Below are positions 33,884 to 42,422 of a stretch of 64,000 nucleotides of DNA, piece after piece; positions within the stretch are counted from its first letter, which is position 1; each line of letters starts with the position of its first letter. Both the position numbers and the translations under genes were made by a program. Under the pieces are notes generated by a model, which saw only the letters and a list, made by a program, of their open reading frames with translations, ran no database searches and had not been told where the DNA came from. The DNA is from an uncultured Pelagibacteraceae bacterium. Lineage in GTDB: Bacteria; Pseudomonadota; Alphaproteobacteria; Pelagibacterales; Pelagibacteraceae. The stretch is taken from positions 124,001-188,000 of the forward strand of contig CACPOL010000001.1 in NCBI GenBank assembly GCA_902635545.1. Reading direction: 5' to 3'.

Positions 33884-35230
33884 ATGAAAAATAAAGATGT
33901 GAATATGTCATTACCGACAAAAGCAAAAGTAGTTATAATCGGTGGAGGGATCCACGGATTAAGCACTGCTTGGAAATTATCAGAAACTTATAAAAATTCT
34001 GGTGACATAGTAGTTTTAGAAAAAAAAGACACTGCTGCTGGAGCAAGTGGGATAGCTTGTGGTGTAGTAAGAAATAATTACTTCCAACCAGCAATGAGAG
34101 AATTAATGGCTCATTCAGTTTCTGTTTGGGAAAGTGATCCAAAAGCATTTAAGTACAATCCAGTTGGATATTTACAAATATCACCTGAAGTAATGCATGA
34201 AGATGTTGCGAGCATTTTTAAACAACAAAAAGCAATTGGATACGAGTCAACATTTATAGAAGGTGAAAAGGATTGTGCAAATTATATGAAAGGTATTTTC
34301 GATGATTGGCAAGCACAAGGTATTACATCTATTCTTCACGAGAAAAAAGGTGGATATGCATTTAACAAAGACTCAATAAAGGCTCTTGAAAATAAATCTA
34401 CATCAAATGGTGTTCAAGTTATGAAGGGTGTAAAAGTCACAGGTTTTAAAAGAGGAAGTAATAGTAAATCAGTTACAGGTGTAGAAACTGATAAAGGTAC
34501 TATTGATTGCGAACAAGTAGTTATTGGAGCAGGACCATGGGCTAGAGATTTCTGGAACATGTTGGAATTACCTAAAACTGCGAATATCAAAGGTAAAGAT
34601 GGAAAGATGCATGTTACTGATATGTGGACTTACTGGATGTTACAAGAAGGTGTAATTGGAGTTAAGCCAGATTTTTTGAAAACAAATGATGGTAAACAGC
34701 CACCCGTAGTTCACGTCGATTCAACAGCTCCATTATATTCAGATAAAACAAAAAAATTAATTACAGATAAAATTTGGGGAATTTATTATAAACCGGATAT
34801 TGAAGGTTTAGGTGTTCAAGGTGGAACATCTCCTTACATTGTTAAAAAACATTTTGATGAAGTAAATGTTGACCCTTATGGAATAGAGTCAGTAGAGTAT
34901 CAAACTACTGATGCATTTAGTGAAATGTGGTGTTCAGCTTTGGCTCATTGCCAAAAAAGATTTGAGGGAAAATCTGATTTATATAGAAAAGGTCCTTCTG
35001 GAGGGCTTGGATGTATGACGCCAGACTCTTTTCCAATTTTTGATAGGTTTTTTGAAAACGTTTATATGATTGCTGATGCTAATCATGGATATAAAATGAT
35101 TGGAGTTGGTGAACTTGTAGCAAAAGAAATTCTTGGTACTGAAAGTGATTTATTGAAACCGTTTAGATTCAACCGTTACGAGAAGGGAGAACTTCACCCT
35201 ACTTCGAACAGTCCATTCCCTTGGAGTTAA
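33884..35230 (+). CDS. FAD-dependent amine oxidoreductase (DAO family, SoxB-like)
   Basis: This 448-aa DAO-family flavoprotein has the FAD motif VVIIGGGIHGLSTAWKLSE near residue 15 and a C-terminal MIADANHGYKMIGVGELVAKEI segment. It is a paralogue of the soxB product encoded at 20981-22237, but it has no delta, alpha or gamma partner beside it. It precedes the GS-like/GlxBCD cluster, so it probably oxidises a secondary or tertiary amine or amino acid. A second in-frame ATG at 33905 (MSLPTKAKVV) may be the real start. Substrate not determined. Confidence 0.85.
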   Translation: MKNKDVNMSLPTKAKVVIIGGGIHGLSTAWKLSETYKNSGDIVVLEKKDTAAGASGIACGVVRNNYFQPAMRELMAHSVSVWESDPKAFKYNPVGYLQISPEVMHEDVASIFKQQKAIGYESTFIEGEKDCANYMKGIFDDWQAQGITSILHEKKGGYAFNKDSIKALENKSTSNGVQVMKGVKVTGFKRGSNSKSVTGVETDKGTIDCEQVVIGAGPWARDFWNMLELPKTANIKGKDGKMHVTDMWTYWMLQEGVIGVKPDFLKTNDGKQPPVVHVDSTAPLYSDKTKKLITDKIWGIYYKPDIEGLGVQGGTSPYIVKKHFDEVNVDPYGIESVEYQTTDAFSEMWCSALAHCQKRFEGKSDLYRKGPSGGLGCMTPDSFPIFDRFFENVYMIADANHGYKMIGVGELVAKEILGTESDLLKPFRFNRYEKGELHPTSNSPFPWS

Positions 35231-35298
35231 ACTTCAAGCCTAGACACTAATAAATTTTTCAGCTACGCTTGAATAAATATTAATTGATTGAGGGTAAA

Positions 35299-36768
35299 AT
35301 GACGGATCTAGAAAAACATGTTAACCAACCAGGTAGAGCCAAGTTAGTAAAAAGAGTTAGAGAAAAAATTAATGAGTTAGGAATAACTTATATTTATTAT
35401 CAATTTATTTCAGTAACAGGTAGAGTTGTTGGTAAGGGGATTCCAGCAGATCACTGGGAAAGAACTGCTGAAAAAGGTTTTCAATTAGTGTATGGAGCAA
35501 CTGCTAATTTATTTTTAGATCGTCACAATAACTATATTGGTTATGGACCTGAGGCAATGGAACTTGTGGGTATTCCCGACCCTGAAACATTTTGCCAATT
35601 ACCTTGGGATAAAAGAGTAGGAAGAGTTTTTGTAACTTGTTTCAGAAATAGAGAAGAAAGAAATAACCCAGGTGGTCATTTGACTTCTGATTGCAGAGGA
35701 AATTTAAGAATTTTCATGGAAGAATTTGAAAAAAAACATGGTCTTGAATTAAGAGTTGGTACTGAGCCTGAAATGATGTGGCTTACAAAAAATGAAGATG
35801 GCACTCCGACTGGAAAAGGTTTTTCAAAACCATTTTGCTATCATATAGATCAATTTGAGTCCCTAAGACCTGTATTTATGAAAGTAATTGAATACGCTAA
35901 AGCAATGGGACTAGACATGATTCAGGGTGATCATGAAGACGCACCTGGTCAATTAGAGCTAAACTGGACTTATGATAATGTTTTAAGAAATGCTGATAGA
36001 TTATCAACTTACAGACAAATTTGTGCACAAGTTGCAAGAGAACATAACTTGATTGCTTGTTTTATGACTAAACCTTTCATGGGTGTATCAGCAAGTGGTT
36101 GTCATACTAATATGTCTTTATGGAAAGGTGGAAAAGTAAAGACAAATAAGCTTGGTCATAAAAGTTTACCAGCTGTTGAAGAAGTGTTTGGTTATGTCGA
36201 GGGCGGGACAAATACTTTTATGCCTGATACAAAAGATATGCAATTACCAGGTAAGATAGGATTACAATCAATTGCAGGTATAATGGAACACTTACCAGCT
36301 TTAACTGCATTAGGATCTTCAACTGTAAATTCATATAGAAGATTATGGGATCAAGGTTTTTGGGCACCTGTTTATGCTGATTGGGGTTATCAAAACAGAA
36401 CTTGTGGATTAAGAGTTTCTGCACCTGGAAGATTTGAATATAGATCAGTAGACTCAATGCATAATCCTTATTTGCTAGGTGCTGCTTTGTTAAAAGCTTG
36501 TGACCATGGAATAAGTAATAAGATGAAACCAGCAGATCCAGAGTCTAGAAACATTTACGAAGCTCAAAAAGCAGGTAAAGATGTTAAAAAACTTCCTTTA
36601 AGTTTAGGTGAGGCTTTAGAAAGGTTGTCTGAAGATGAAGTTATTAAGTCTGCTATGCCAGATGAAATGTATAAAGTTTTCCACTGGTATAAAAATGATG
36701 AATGGGAGAGATTTTTAGGAGCAACAACTCAATGGGATCTAGATACTTATTTAGATTGTTTACCATAA
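35299..36768 (+). CDS. glnT: Glutamine synthetase-family ligase (GlnT/GmaS-like)
   Basis: This ligase of about 489 aa has the GS catalytic core: GTEPEMMW (metal-binding Glu), QGDHEDAPGQLELNW, KPFMGVSASGCHTNMSLW (ATP/metal His) and CGLRVSAPGRFEYR. GS-like enzymes of this kind occur upstream of glxBCD in rhizobia (glnT) and in methylamine clusters, where gamma-glutamylmethylamide synthetase (gmaS) is the homologue. The ATG at 35299 is preceded by GAGGG; a TTG at 35284 is less likely. GlxB starts 25 bases downstream. True glutamine synthetase activity is uncertain. Confidence 0.82.
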   Translation: MTDLEKHVNQPGRAKLVKRVREKINELGITYIYYQFISVTGRVVGKGIPADHWERTAEKGFQLVYGATANLFLDRHNNYIGYGPEAMELVGIPDPETFCQLPWDKRVGRVFVTCFRNREERNNPGGHLTSDCRGNLRIFMEEFEKKHGLELRVGTEPEMMWLTKNEDGTPTGKGFSKPFCYHIDQFESLRPVFMKVIEYAKAMGLDMIQGDHEDAPGQLELNWTYDNVLRNADRLSTYRQICAQVAREHNLIACFMTKPFMGVSASGCHTNMSLWKGGKVKTNKLGHKSLPAVEEVFGYVEGGTNTFMPDTKDMQLPGKIGLQSIAGIMEHLPALTALGSSTVNSYRRLWDQGFWAPVYADWGYQNRTCGLRVSAPGRFEYRSVDSMHNPYLLGAALLKACDHGISNKMKPADPESRNIYEAQKAGKDVKKLPLSLGEALERLSEDEVIKSAMPDEMYKVFHWYKNDEWERFLGATTQWDLDTYLDCLP

Positions 36769-36793
36769 TAATATTGACAGAGAGGGAAAGTAT

Positions 36794-37738
36794 ATGTGCG
36801 GAATAGCAGGATTAATTCATAGAGGAAAATCTTCAAAAGTTGGTCATGAGCTACAAGGAATGTTGCAAGCTTTAAAACACAGAGGAGAAGACTCTACGGG
36901 CTATGCTTTATATGGTGATACTGACGGAAAAAATTTCATTATGAGATTTAAAGTTGGTGAAAACGTCGGTGAAGGAAGTACATCGGTTTCTGAAGATATT
37001 TCTGTTTATGACGAAAGAAAAAAAATGGTAGATAGTTACCTTGCTGAGATGGGAGCAAAAATTGTTAAAGAAGAAAGAACTCTTCCCTACTCTTTAAGAT
37101 ATGAAATTCAATATGATAAAAAAGATTTATTGGAATTCTCACAAAAAATTGAAAGTATTCCAGGTGTTGAGATACTTTCTATGGGTAAATCTTTAGAGGT
37201 AATAAAAGATCTTGGAAATGCTAAAATGGTTTGTGACAGATATAATTTAGATAAACTTGTCGGTACCCACGCAATTGGTCATGCTAGAATGGCAACGGAG
37301 TCTGGAGTGGATATTAAATCAGCTCACCCTTTTTGGGGATACCCATTTAGTGATGTATCAGTAGTTCATAATGGTCAATTAACTAATTATTGGAATAATA
37401 GACGTGCTCTAGAAAATAAAGGAATGAGATTTATGTCTGAATGTGACTCTGAACTTATTGCTGTTTATTTAGCAGAAAAAATGAGAGATGGTGCTTCTTT
37501 AGAAGAAGGTATGAAAGAATCTCTTACAGGTTTAGATGGGGTGTTCACTTACTTTGTGGCAACAAAAGATTCTTTAGGTATGGCAAAAGATACCATGGCG
37601 GCTAAACCATTAGTCTTATATGAGTCAGATGATTTAGTGGCAATGGGGTCTGAAGAAATAGCAATTAGATCAATTTTACCACAAGAGATTGATACTTATG
37701 ATCCATTTGATGGAGAGGTAAAAGTATGGCAAATTTAA
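36794..37738 (+). CDS. glxB: Class II glutamine amidotransferase (GlxB/MgsA-like)
   Basis: This 314-aa Ntn-type amidotransferase corresponds to the N-terminal domain of large-subunit glutamate synthase. The nucleophile is Cys2 in MCGIAGLIHRG, exposed after Met removal; RGEDSTGYA, HARMATES and VVHNGQLTNYWNNRR complete the site. In glxBCD/mgsABC systems the three glutamate-synthase domains are separate polypeptides. It overlaps glxC by 13 bases. The product is either an ordinary glutamate synthase-like subunit or N-methylglutamate synthase subunit A; sequence alone does not decide. Confidence 0.88.
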   Translation: MCGIAGLIHRGKSSKVGHELQGMLQALKHRGEDSTGYALYGDTDGKNFIMRFKVGENVGEGSTSVSEDISVYDERKKMVDSYLAEMGAKIVKEERTLPYSLRYEIQYDKKDLLEFSQKIESIPGVEILSMGKSLEVIKDLGNAKMVCDRYNLDKLVGTHAIGHARMATESGVDIKSAHPFWGYPFSDVSVVHNGQLTNYWNNRRALENKGMRFMSECDSELIAVYLAEKMRDGASLEEGMKESLTGLDGVFTYFVATKDSLGMAKDTMAAKPLVLYESDDLVAMGSEEIAIRSILPQEIDTYDPFDGEVKVWQI

Positions 37739-38580
37739 AAAATGTTACAAAAAAAACTAAAGCCCAAGCTATGGGTATGCATACAGAAGTTCTAACCGGT
37801 AGAACACAACAAAAGTTTTTTAATCCTGATGAAGCAGAAAATTTTTATTACTTTGGAACTTACGACGTAGATTTTAACAAAAGAACTGATTTGGATATAA
37901 AAGACATGACAGCCGCAGATGCAAACAAAGAAATAGATAATCTAATGAGCCAAGGTTATGGAACCATAGTTATTAAAAATCCGCAAGGTAAGCACAGTAT
38001 AGGTGTTGGAATTTTAAATAAATTGAATTTGATTTTTGAAGGTAGCTTAGGATATTTTGGAATAGGTTCTTGTGATGGACCAACAGTTCGAATCAATGGA
38101 AGAGTTGGTTGGTCTTGTGCTGAAAATTTAATGGCTGGTAAAGTAGTAATAGAAAAAAATGCAGGATCGTGTTTTGGAGCCGCAATTAGAGGTGGAGATC
38201 TAATTTGTAAAGGTAGTGTTGGTGCCAGAACTGGTATTGACATGAAAGGTGGAACTATAATTATTGGTGGAGATGCTGGTGCTTTTACAGGTTTTATGAT
38301 GCAAAGAGGTAGAATAATTATACTAGGTGACGTTGGGATTAATTTAGGCGACTCTATGTATGATGGGACAATTTTCGTAGGTGGAGAAATTGGCTCTTAT
38401 GGTAGTGATGCTGTAGACGCTGAATTAACAAAAAGTGATCAAGATTGGTTGAAACGAAAATTGAAGGTTGCTGAAATTGGTGAAAATTTTAATGTGAGTA
38501 AAATGAAAAAAATAGTAGCTGGTAAAAAACTTTGGAACTACGATAATTTAGAACCTACTGAGAAAAAAGGAGCAATTTAA
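37726..38580 (+). CDS. glxC: GXGXG beta-helix protein (GlxC/MgsB-like)
   Basis: This 284-aa protein corresponds to the GXGXG domain at the C-terminus of glutamate synthase. The repeated Gly pairs (VRINGRVGWSC, SCFGAAIRGGDL, MKGGTIIIGGDAG, MYDGTIFVGGEIG) are those of a right-handed beta-helix that has a structural role in the complex. An N-terminal extension of about 65 residues precedes the repeats. It overlaps glxB by 13 bases and glxD by one base, so the three subunits are coupled. Confidence 0.88.
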   Translation: MANLKNVTKKTKAQAMGMHTEVLTGRTQQKFFNPDEAENFYYFGTYDVDFNKRTDLDIKDMTAADANKEIDNLMSQGYGTIVIKNPQGKHSIGVGILNKLNLIFEGSLGYFGIGSCDGPTVRINGRVGWSCAENLMAGKVVIEKNAGSCFGAAIRGGDLICKGSVGARTGIDMKGGTIIIGGDAGAFTGFMMQRGRIIILGDVGINLGDSMYDGTIFVGGEIGSYGSDAVDAELTKSDQDWLKRKLKVAEIGENFNVSKMKKIVAGKKLWNYDNLEPTEKKGAI

Positions 38581-39998
38581 TGGCAAAGAAAAAAAAGAAA
38601 AAAAATGGTAAAATAAAAAAGAATGATAATGTTGGTGGAAAAGCTGATGTTCATTTAAGTTCTAATGGAGGGAGAAATAAAAGTCTATTAGGACACAATG
38701 CTATTTTTACTCCAGATGTAATTGATGACATTCATATAAAATCTCAATTAGGAAGATACAGAATGCGTGGAATGGCATTAATGAAAAAAATTCCAACTTT
38801 TGATGATTTGGTTTTCTTGCCAGGTACACTTACAAGATTTGTAATTGAAGGATACAGAGAAAAGTGTGAAACTAAAACCGTAATTGGTCCAAGATGTGAA
38901 AATCCAATTGAGTTAGATATTCCTGTTTATATCACTGGAATGAGTTTTGGAGCTTTATCTTATGAAGCTAAAACTGCTCTTGCAAGAGGAGCAACAATGG
39001 CTGGTAGTGCAACATGTTCAGGTGAAGGTGGAATGATACCTGACGAAAGAAGATATTCGGAAAAGTGGTTTTACCAATGCATTCAATCTAGATATGGGTT
39101 TAACCCACATCATGCACAACTTGCAGATGGAATAGAAGTTTTTATTGGACAGGGTCAAAAAGTTGGAATGGGTGGTCACTTAATGGGTCAAAAAGTTACT
39201 GACCAAGTGGCTGAGATGAGATCACTACCGTCTGGTATTGATCAAAGATCTCCTGCAAGACATCCTGATTGGTTAGGTCCAGATGACTTAGCTTTAAAAG
39301 TAGAGGAGTTAAGACAATTAACGAAAAATAAAGTTCCAATTCAATTGAAATTAGGTGCATCAAAAGTTTATGACGATGTACGTATGGCTGCAAAATGTGA
39401 TCCTGACTCGATTTACCTCGACGGTATGGAAGGTTCAACAGGAGCTGGGCCACACATAGCAGCTGCAAACACAGGTATACCAGGTATTGCTGCAATTAGA
39501 GAAGCTAGAAGAGCATTAGATGATGTAGGTAAAACTGGAAAAGTAACTCTGATCTATGCAGGTGGTGTTAGAGATGGTGCTGATATGGCAAAAGCTTTAG
39601 CTTTAGGTGCTGATGCGATAGCAATCGGAACAGGTTCTATGATTGCACTAAACTGCAATAAAGATATTCCAGAAGCAAATTTTGAAAAAGAAATGGGTGT
39701 TAAAGCGGGTGAATGTTACCATTGCCACACTGGAAGATGTCCGGTTGGTGTTGCAACACAAGATCCTAAATTAAGAGCTAGACTAAATCCTGATGATGCT
39801 GCCCTAAGAGTTTATAACTATCTTCATTCAATGACTCTTGAAGCTCAATTATTAGCTAGAGCATGTGGAAAAACAAATATTCACTCTCTAGAACCTGAAG
39901 ATTTAGCTGCACTAACATCTGAAGCTTCAGCTTTAGCTAAAGTTCCTCTAGCAGGAACGAATTATACCGTAGGAGTAGATAACTTTCATAAAATTTAA
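38580..39998 (+). CDS. glxD: FMN-dependent glutamate synthase-like protein (GlxD/MgsC-like)
   Basis: This 472-aa TIM-barrel flavoprotein is equivalent to the synthase domain of glutamate synthase. It has ITGMSFGALSYEAK, GEGGMIPDER, QLKLGASKVYDDV, the FMN region YAGGVRDGADMAKALALGADAIAIG and cluster-type cysteines Cys379, Cys382 and Cys387 in GECYHCHTGRCPVG. The N-terminus is an unusual lysine tract, MAKKKKKKNGKIKKND, absent from the fold proper. It overlaps glxC by one base and is followed 8 bases later by an unknown gene that also starts with a lysine tract. Confidence 0.9.
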   Translation: MAKKKKKKNGKIKKNDNVGGKADVHLSSNGGRNKSLLGHNAIFTPDVIDDIHIKSQLGRYRMRGMALMKKIPTFDDLVFLPGTLTRFVIEGYREKCETKTVIGPRCENPIELDIPVYITGMSFGALSYEAKTALARGATMAGSATCSGEGGMIPDERRYSEKWFYQCIQSRYGFNPHHAQLADGIEVFIGQGQKVGMGGHLMGQKVTDQVAEMRSLPSGIDQRSPARHPDWLGPDDLALKVEELRQLTKNKVPIQLKLGASKVYDDVRMAAKCDPDSIYLDGMEGSTGAGPHIAAANTGIPGIAAIREARRALDDVGKTGKVTLIYAGGVRDGADMAKALALGADAIAIGTGSMIALNCNKDIPEANFEKEMGVKAGECYHCHTGRCPVGVATQDPKLRARLNPDDAALRVYNYLHSMTLEAQLLARACGKTNIHSLEPEDLAALTSEASALAKVPLAGTNYTVGVDNFHKI

Positions 39999-40006
39999 AG
40001 TTTATT

Positions 40007-40423
40007 ATGGCTAAAAAAAAAAATAAAAAAAAAATTTCAAAATCAGTCTCTGTTAAAGACCAACAATTAGGTAAGAAAAAAGAGACAGCTAGAGAAAAGA
40101 TGATTGGTCAGTCTATTGGTTATAGATACGACGTTAATCTTCTTCCAGACTATGGCAAGATAACTCCTTTTCTAAAAAAATATATTGAAGCAATGGGATG
40201 GGACGATCTTAATTGGCTAGAAGATGTACATATGGGATATGAGGAAGGTAGACCAGCAGTATTCTGCAGAAATGCTAACGGTTGGGTAACTATTCCAAAG
40301 TCAATTAAACTACCAAATAATCAACAAGACAGAGACATGATAGCTCGAGAACTTTTAGTAAAATTTCAAATGTCTCGAAAACACCCACTTGTTGATTTGA
40401 AAAAAGCGTATTTGAAATTTTAG
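40007..40423 (+). CDS. Conserved hypothetical protein with poly-lysine N-terminus
   Basis: I do not recognise this 138-aa protein. Residues 1-45 are highly basic (MAKKKNKKKISKSVSVK, then GKKKETAREKM). A compact globular part follows: GYRYDVNLLPDYGKITPFLKK, MGWDDLNWLEDVHMGYEEG, and a basic C-terminus with IARELLVKFQMSRKHPLVDLKK. There is no signal or membrane segment. It follows glxD by 8 bases and precedes the amt gene by 125 bases, so it belongs to the glxBCD transcript. It may be an accessory subunit, but this is only positional. Confidence 0.65.
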   Translation: MAKKKNKKKISKSVSVKDQQLGKKKETAREKMIGQSIGYRYDVNLLPDYGKITPFLKKYIEAMGWDDLNWLEDVHMGYEEGRPAVFCRNANGWVTIPKSIKLPNNQQDRDMIARELLVKFQMSRKHPLVDLKKAYLKF

Positions 40424-40427
40424 TATC

Positions 40428-40450
40428 ACAATCTAAAGTTGTTTTTTTTT
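40428..40450 (+). terminator. Weak intrinsic terminator after the glx operon
   Basis: A 4-bp stem (ACAA/TTGT) around a 7-base loop is followed by a run of at least nine T. The stem is short, so the call rests mainly on the T-run and its position five bases after the stop. It would separate the GS/Glx genes from amt. Confidence 0.3.
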
Positions 40451-40548
40451 CTTAAACTTATTGTCTGTATTAGGTTTTTTAATATTGTTTCATTTGTCAC
40501 ATCTCTCAAAATTTAATAGGCTTTTGAAAACAATTAAGGAGAGAGAAT

Positions 40549-41949
40549 ATGACTGATCAGTTAGGTGCTCTTACTACTATATTTACAGAATTTTACTACT
40601 GGGTAACAGTAGTACTGATGTTTTTAATTCATGTCGGTTTCTGTATGTATGAAGTTGGAGCTTCTCGATATAAACACCATCAACATACACTTATGAAAAA
40701 TACAATGCTGATACCACTGGTAACAGTAACTTGGTTTTTATTTGGTTGGTGGATTTACTGGGCTTTCCCAACAGGACCGGGATTAGCACCATCTATAATG
40801 AATGAAAGTACTGCTCTAATTACAGATGAGTCTGCATTTAGTGCTACTTGGTACACGGCAACAAGTGAACTAATGGCTGTAAACTTAGGAGACCACATCT
40901 CTGGTGTCTTCTGGGCTGCATTCCTTTTATTCTCTTGGACAGCTGCTTCCATCGTTTCAGGAGCAATCATTGAAAGAATTACAACTTTTGCATTTGGAAT
41001 TTTAGCAATTGCAATTGGCTCTGTTTTCTGGACAATTGATGCTGCTTGGGGATGGCACTTTGACGGCTGGATGCTTAAACTATTAGGATACCATGATGCT
41101 TACGCTTCAGGAGTAATTCATGCAATTGCAGGAGGTTTTGCCTTAGGTGTTCTTATGGTTTTAGGACCAAGAATTGGTAAATTTTCTTCTAGCGGTGAAC
41201 CAAGAAACATTGGACCAAGAAATCCTTGGTTAGTAACTATCGGATTATTTTTAATCTATACTGGTTTCTGGGGTTTCTACGCGGCTTGTAATATACCAAT
41301 CTTTGATCTTGGGCCTGAGTACGGCATGGAAGGCATAAGTTATTGGACAGCAACAAATATATATGTAACTCCTACTACACTTAGTGGTATTACTTTTAAC
41401 TTCTTGATGTCATTATCAGGAGGATTATTAGCTGGTTATTGGATTGCAAAAGGTGATCCTTTCTGGACATACTCAAGTGGACTAGCAGGTATCATATGTG
41501 CTTCAGCTGGAAATGATTTATATCATCCAATTCAAGCAATGATTATCGGTATGATCGGTGTTGTGATTTCGTACAAACTACATTACTGGGTTGAACGTAA
41601 GTTCAAAATTGATGATGCAGTTGGTGCAGTTGCGGTGCATGGTTATGCTGGATTTATTGGTCTAGTAATATGTGGTTTTGTTCTAAATGGTTATCCATCA
41701 TCTGGTTACAGTGTTGGAGCTATGTGGGATGGAACAACTTATGCAACAATAAATCCTTTAGGACAGTTCTTAGGAGCACTAATAATGTTTGTGGTTCTTG
41801 GATTAATACCAGGCTATGTGATAGCTAAAGTTCTTCATGGAATGGGTAAATTGAGAATCCCTCGTGAAGTTGAAATAGCTGGACTAGACTATGAAATGAT
41901 GGAAACTGCGAAATCTGACGAGAAAGCAGTTGCATCAGCAACCAGGTAA
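40549..41949 (+). CDS. amtB: Ammonium transporter (Amt/MEP family)
   Basis: This 466-aa inner-membrane channel has about eleven transmembrane segments. The twin histidines of the conduction path are seen as His191 (GVIHAIAGGFALG) and His364 (VAVHGYAGFIG). Charged segments and a MYEVGASRYKHH motif near the N-terminus depart somewhat from E. coli AmtB, and there is no cleaved signal peptide. A GGAGAG Shine-Dalgarno precedes the ATG. No PII gene is next to it; instead a 75-aa membrane protein follows. It may move ammonium or methylammonium and fits the nitrogen-recovery genes upstream. Confidence 0.94.
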   Translation: MTDQLGALTTIFTEFYYWVTVVLMFLIHVGFCMYEVGASRYKHHQHTLMKNTMLIPLVTVTWFLFGWWIYWAFPTGPGLAPSIMNESTALITDESAFSATWYTATSELMAVNLGDHISGVFWAAFLLFSWTAASIVSGAIIERITTFAFGILAIAIGSVFWTIDAAWGWHFDGWMLKLLGYHDAYASGVIHAIAGGFALGVLMVLGPRIGKFSSSGEPRNIGPRNPWLVTIGLFLIYTGFWGFYAACNIPIFDLGPEYGMEGISYWTATNIYVTPTTLSGITFNFLMSLSGGLLAGYWIAKGDPFWTYSSGLAGIICASAGNDLYHPIQAMIIGMIGVVISYKLHYWVERKFKIDDAVGAVAVHGYAGFIGLVICGFVLNGYPSSGYSVGAMWDGTTYATINPLGQFLGALIMFVVLGLIPGYVIAKVLHGMGKLRIPREVEIAGLDYEMMETAKSDEKAVASATR

Positions 41950-41960
41950 AGGAGGAATAT

Positions 41961-42188
41961 ATGGCAACAGTTACAAATTGGATTGACCACTTAAACAAAC
42001 CAGCTGAAGAAGTTGTTGGTGCTGTTTATCCTGGTGCAGGATCTGAAGGTATACTTGTTATACTTGCTATCATTTTATGGGTTGGTTGGCATGTTTTAAC
42101 TGCTAAATCTGAGAGCGATGAGCTTAATAGATTAGCTAGAAAAAGACATGGTGCTAATGACCATAAAAGCAATATTACCGATTGGTAA
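41961..42188 (+). CDS. Small single-helix membrane protein downstream of amt
   Basis: This 75-aa protein has one transmembrane segment (EGILVILAIILWVGWHVL) flanked by an N-terminal amphipathic part (WIDHLNKPAEEVVGAVYPG) and a charged C-terminal tail. It begins 11 bases after amt and has an excellent AAAGGAGG Shine-Dalgarno, so it is clearly translated and co-transcribed with amt, and a terminator follows. The family is unknown to me. It may be an accessory subunit or regulator of the transporter. Confidence 0.75.
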   Translation: MATVTNWIDHLNKPAEEVVGAVYPGAGSEGILVILAIILWVGWHVLTAKSESDELNRLARKRHGANDHKSNITDW

Positions 42189-42204
42189 TTCAAAATAAAA
42201 TTTG

Positions 42205-42234
42205 GGGCGCCAATTTAATATGGCGCCCTTTTTT
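42205..42234 (+). terminator. Intrinsic terminator of the amt operon
   Basis: GGGCGCCA (42205-42212) and TGGCGCCC (42221-42228) form a perfect, GC-rich 8-bp stem with an 8-base AT loop, followed directly by six T. It is 16 bases after the 75-aa gene. The strong GC contrast with the surroundings makes this one of the clearest terminators in the window. Confidence 0.95.
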
Positions 42235-42249
42235 ATTTCTAAAAATTGA

Positions 42250-42405
42250 ATGTCAGAAAAAAATAAAGATCAAGAATTAAGGCCAAGTAAAATGAGAGGT
42301 GTTGCTTTTCCAAAAGCAAAATATGGAGTAATACTTGCAATTATAGTTATTATAATTGTGAACCTTCTTTATTACAAAGAAACAATTTTTTCCTTTTTTA
42401 AATAA
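42250..42405 (+). CDS. Very small membrane protein, 51 aa
   Basis: An open frame of 51 codons starts MSEKNKDQELRPSKM and has one transmembrane segment (YGVILAIIVIIIVNLLYY). It lies between the amt terminator and the second GS-like gene, which starts 17 bases downstream. No Shine-Dalgarno is obvious, as with many genes here. A charged N-terminus followed by a single helix suggests a real small membrane protein. Function unknown. Confidence 0.5.
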   Translation: MSEKNKDQELRPSKMRGVAFPKAKYGVILAIIVIIIVNLLYYKETIFSFFK

Positions 42406-42422
42406 TTATGTTAACTTAAACA

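Noticed and set aside
35233-35273. TTCAAGC ... GCTTGAA inverted repeat between the FAD oxidoreductase and the GS-like gene
   Set aside because: The arms are only 7 bp with a 27-base loop and no T-run follows, so neither a terminator nor an operator is supported.
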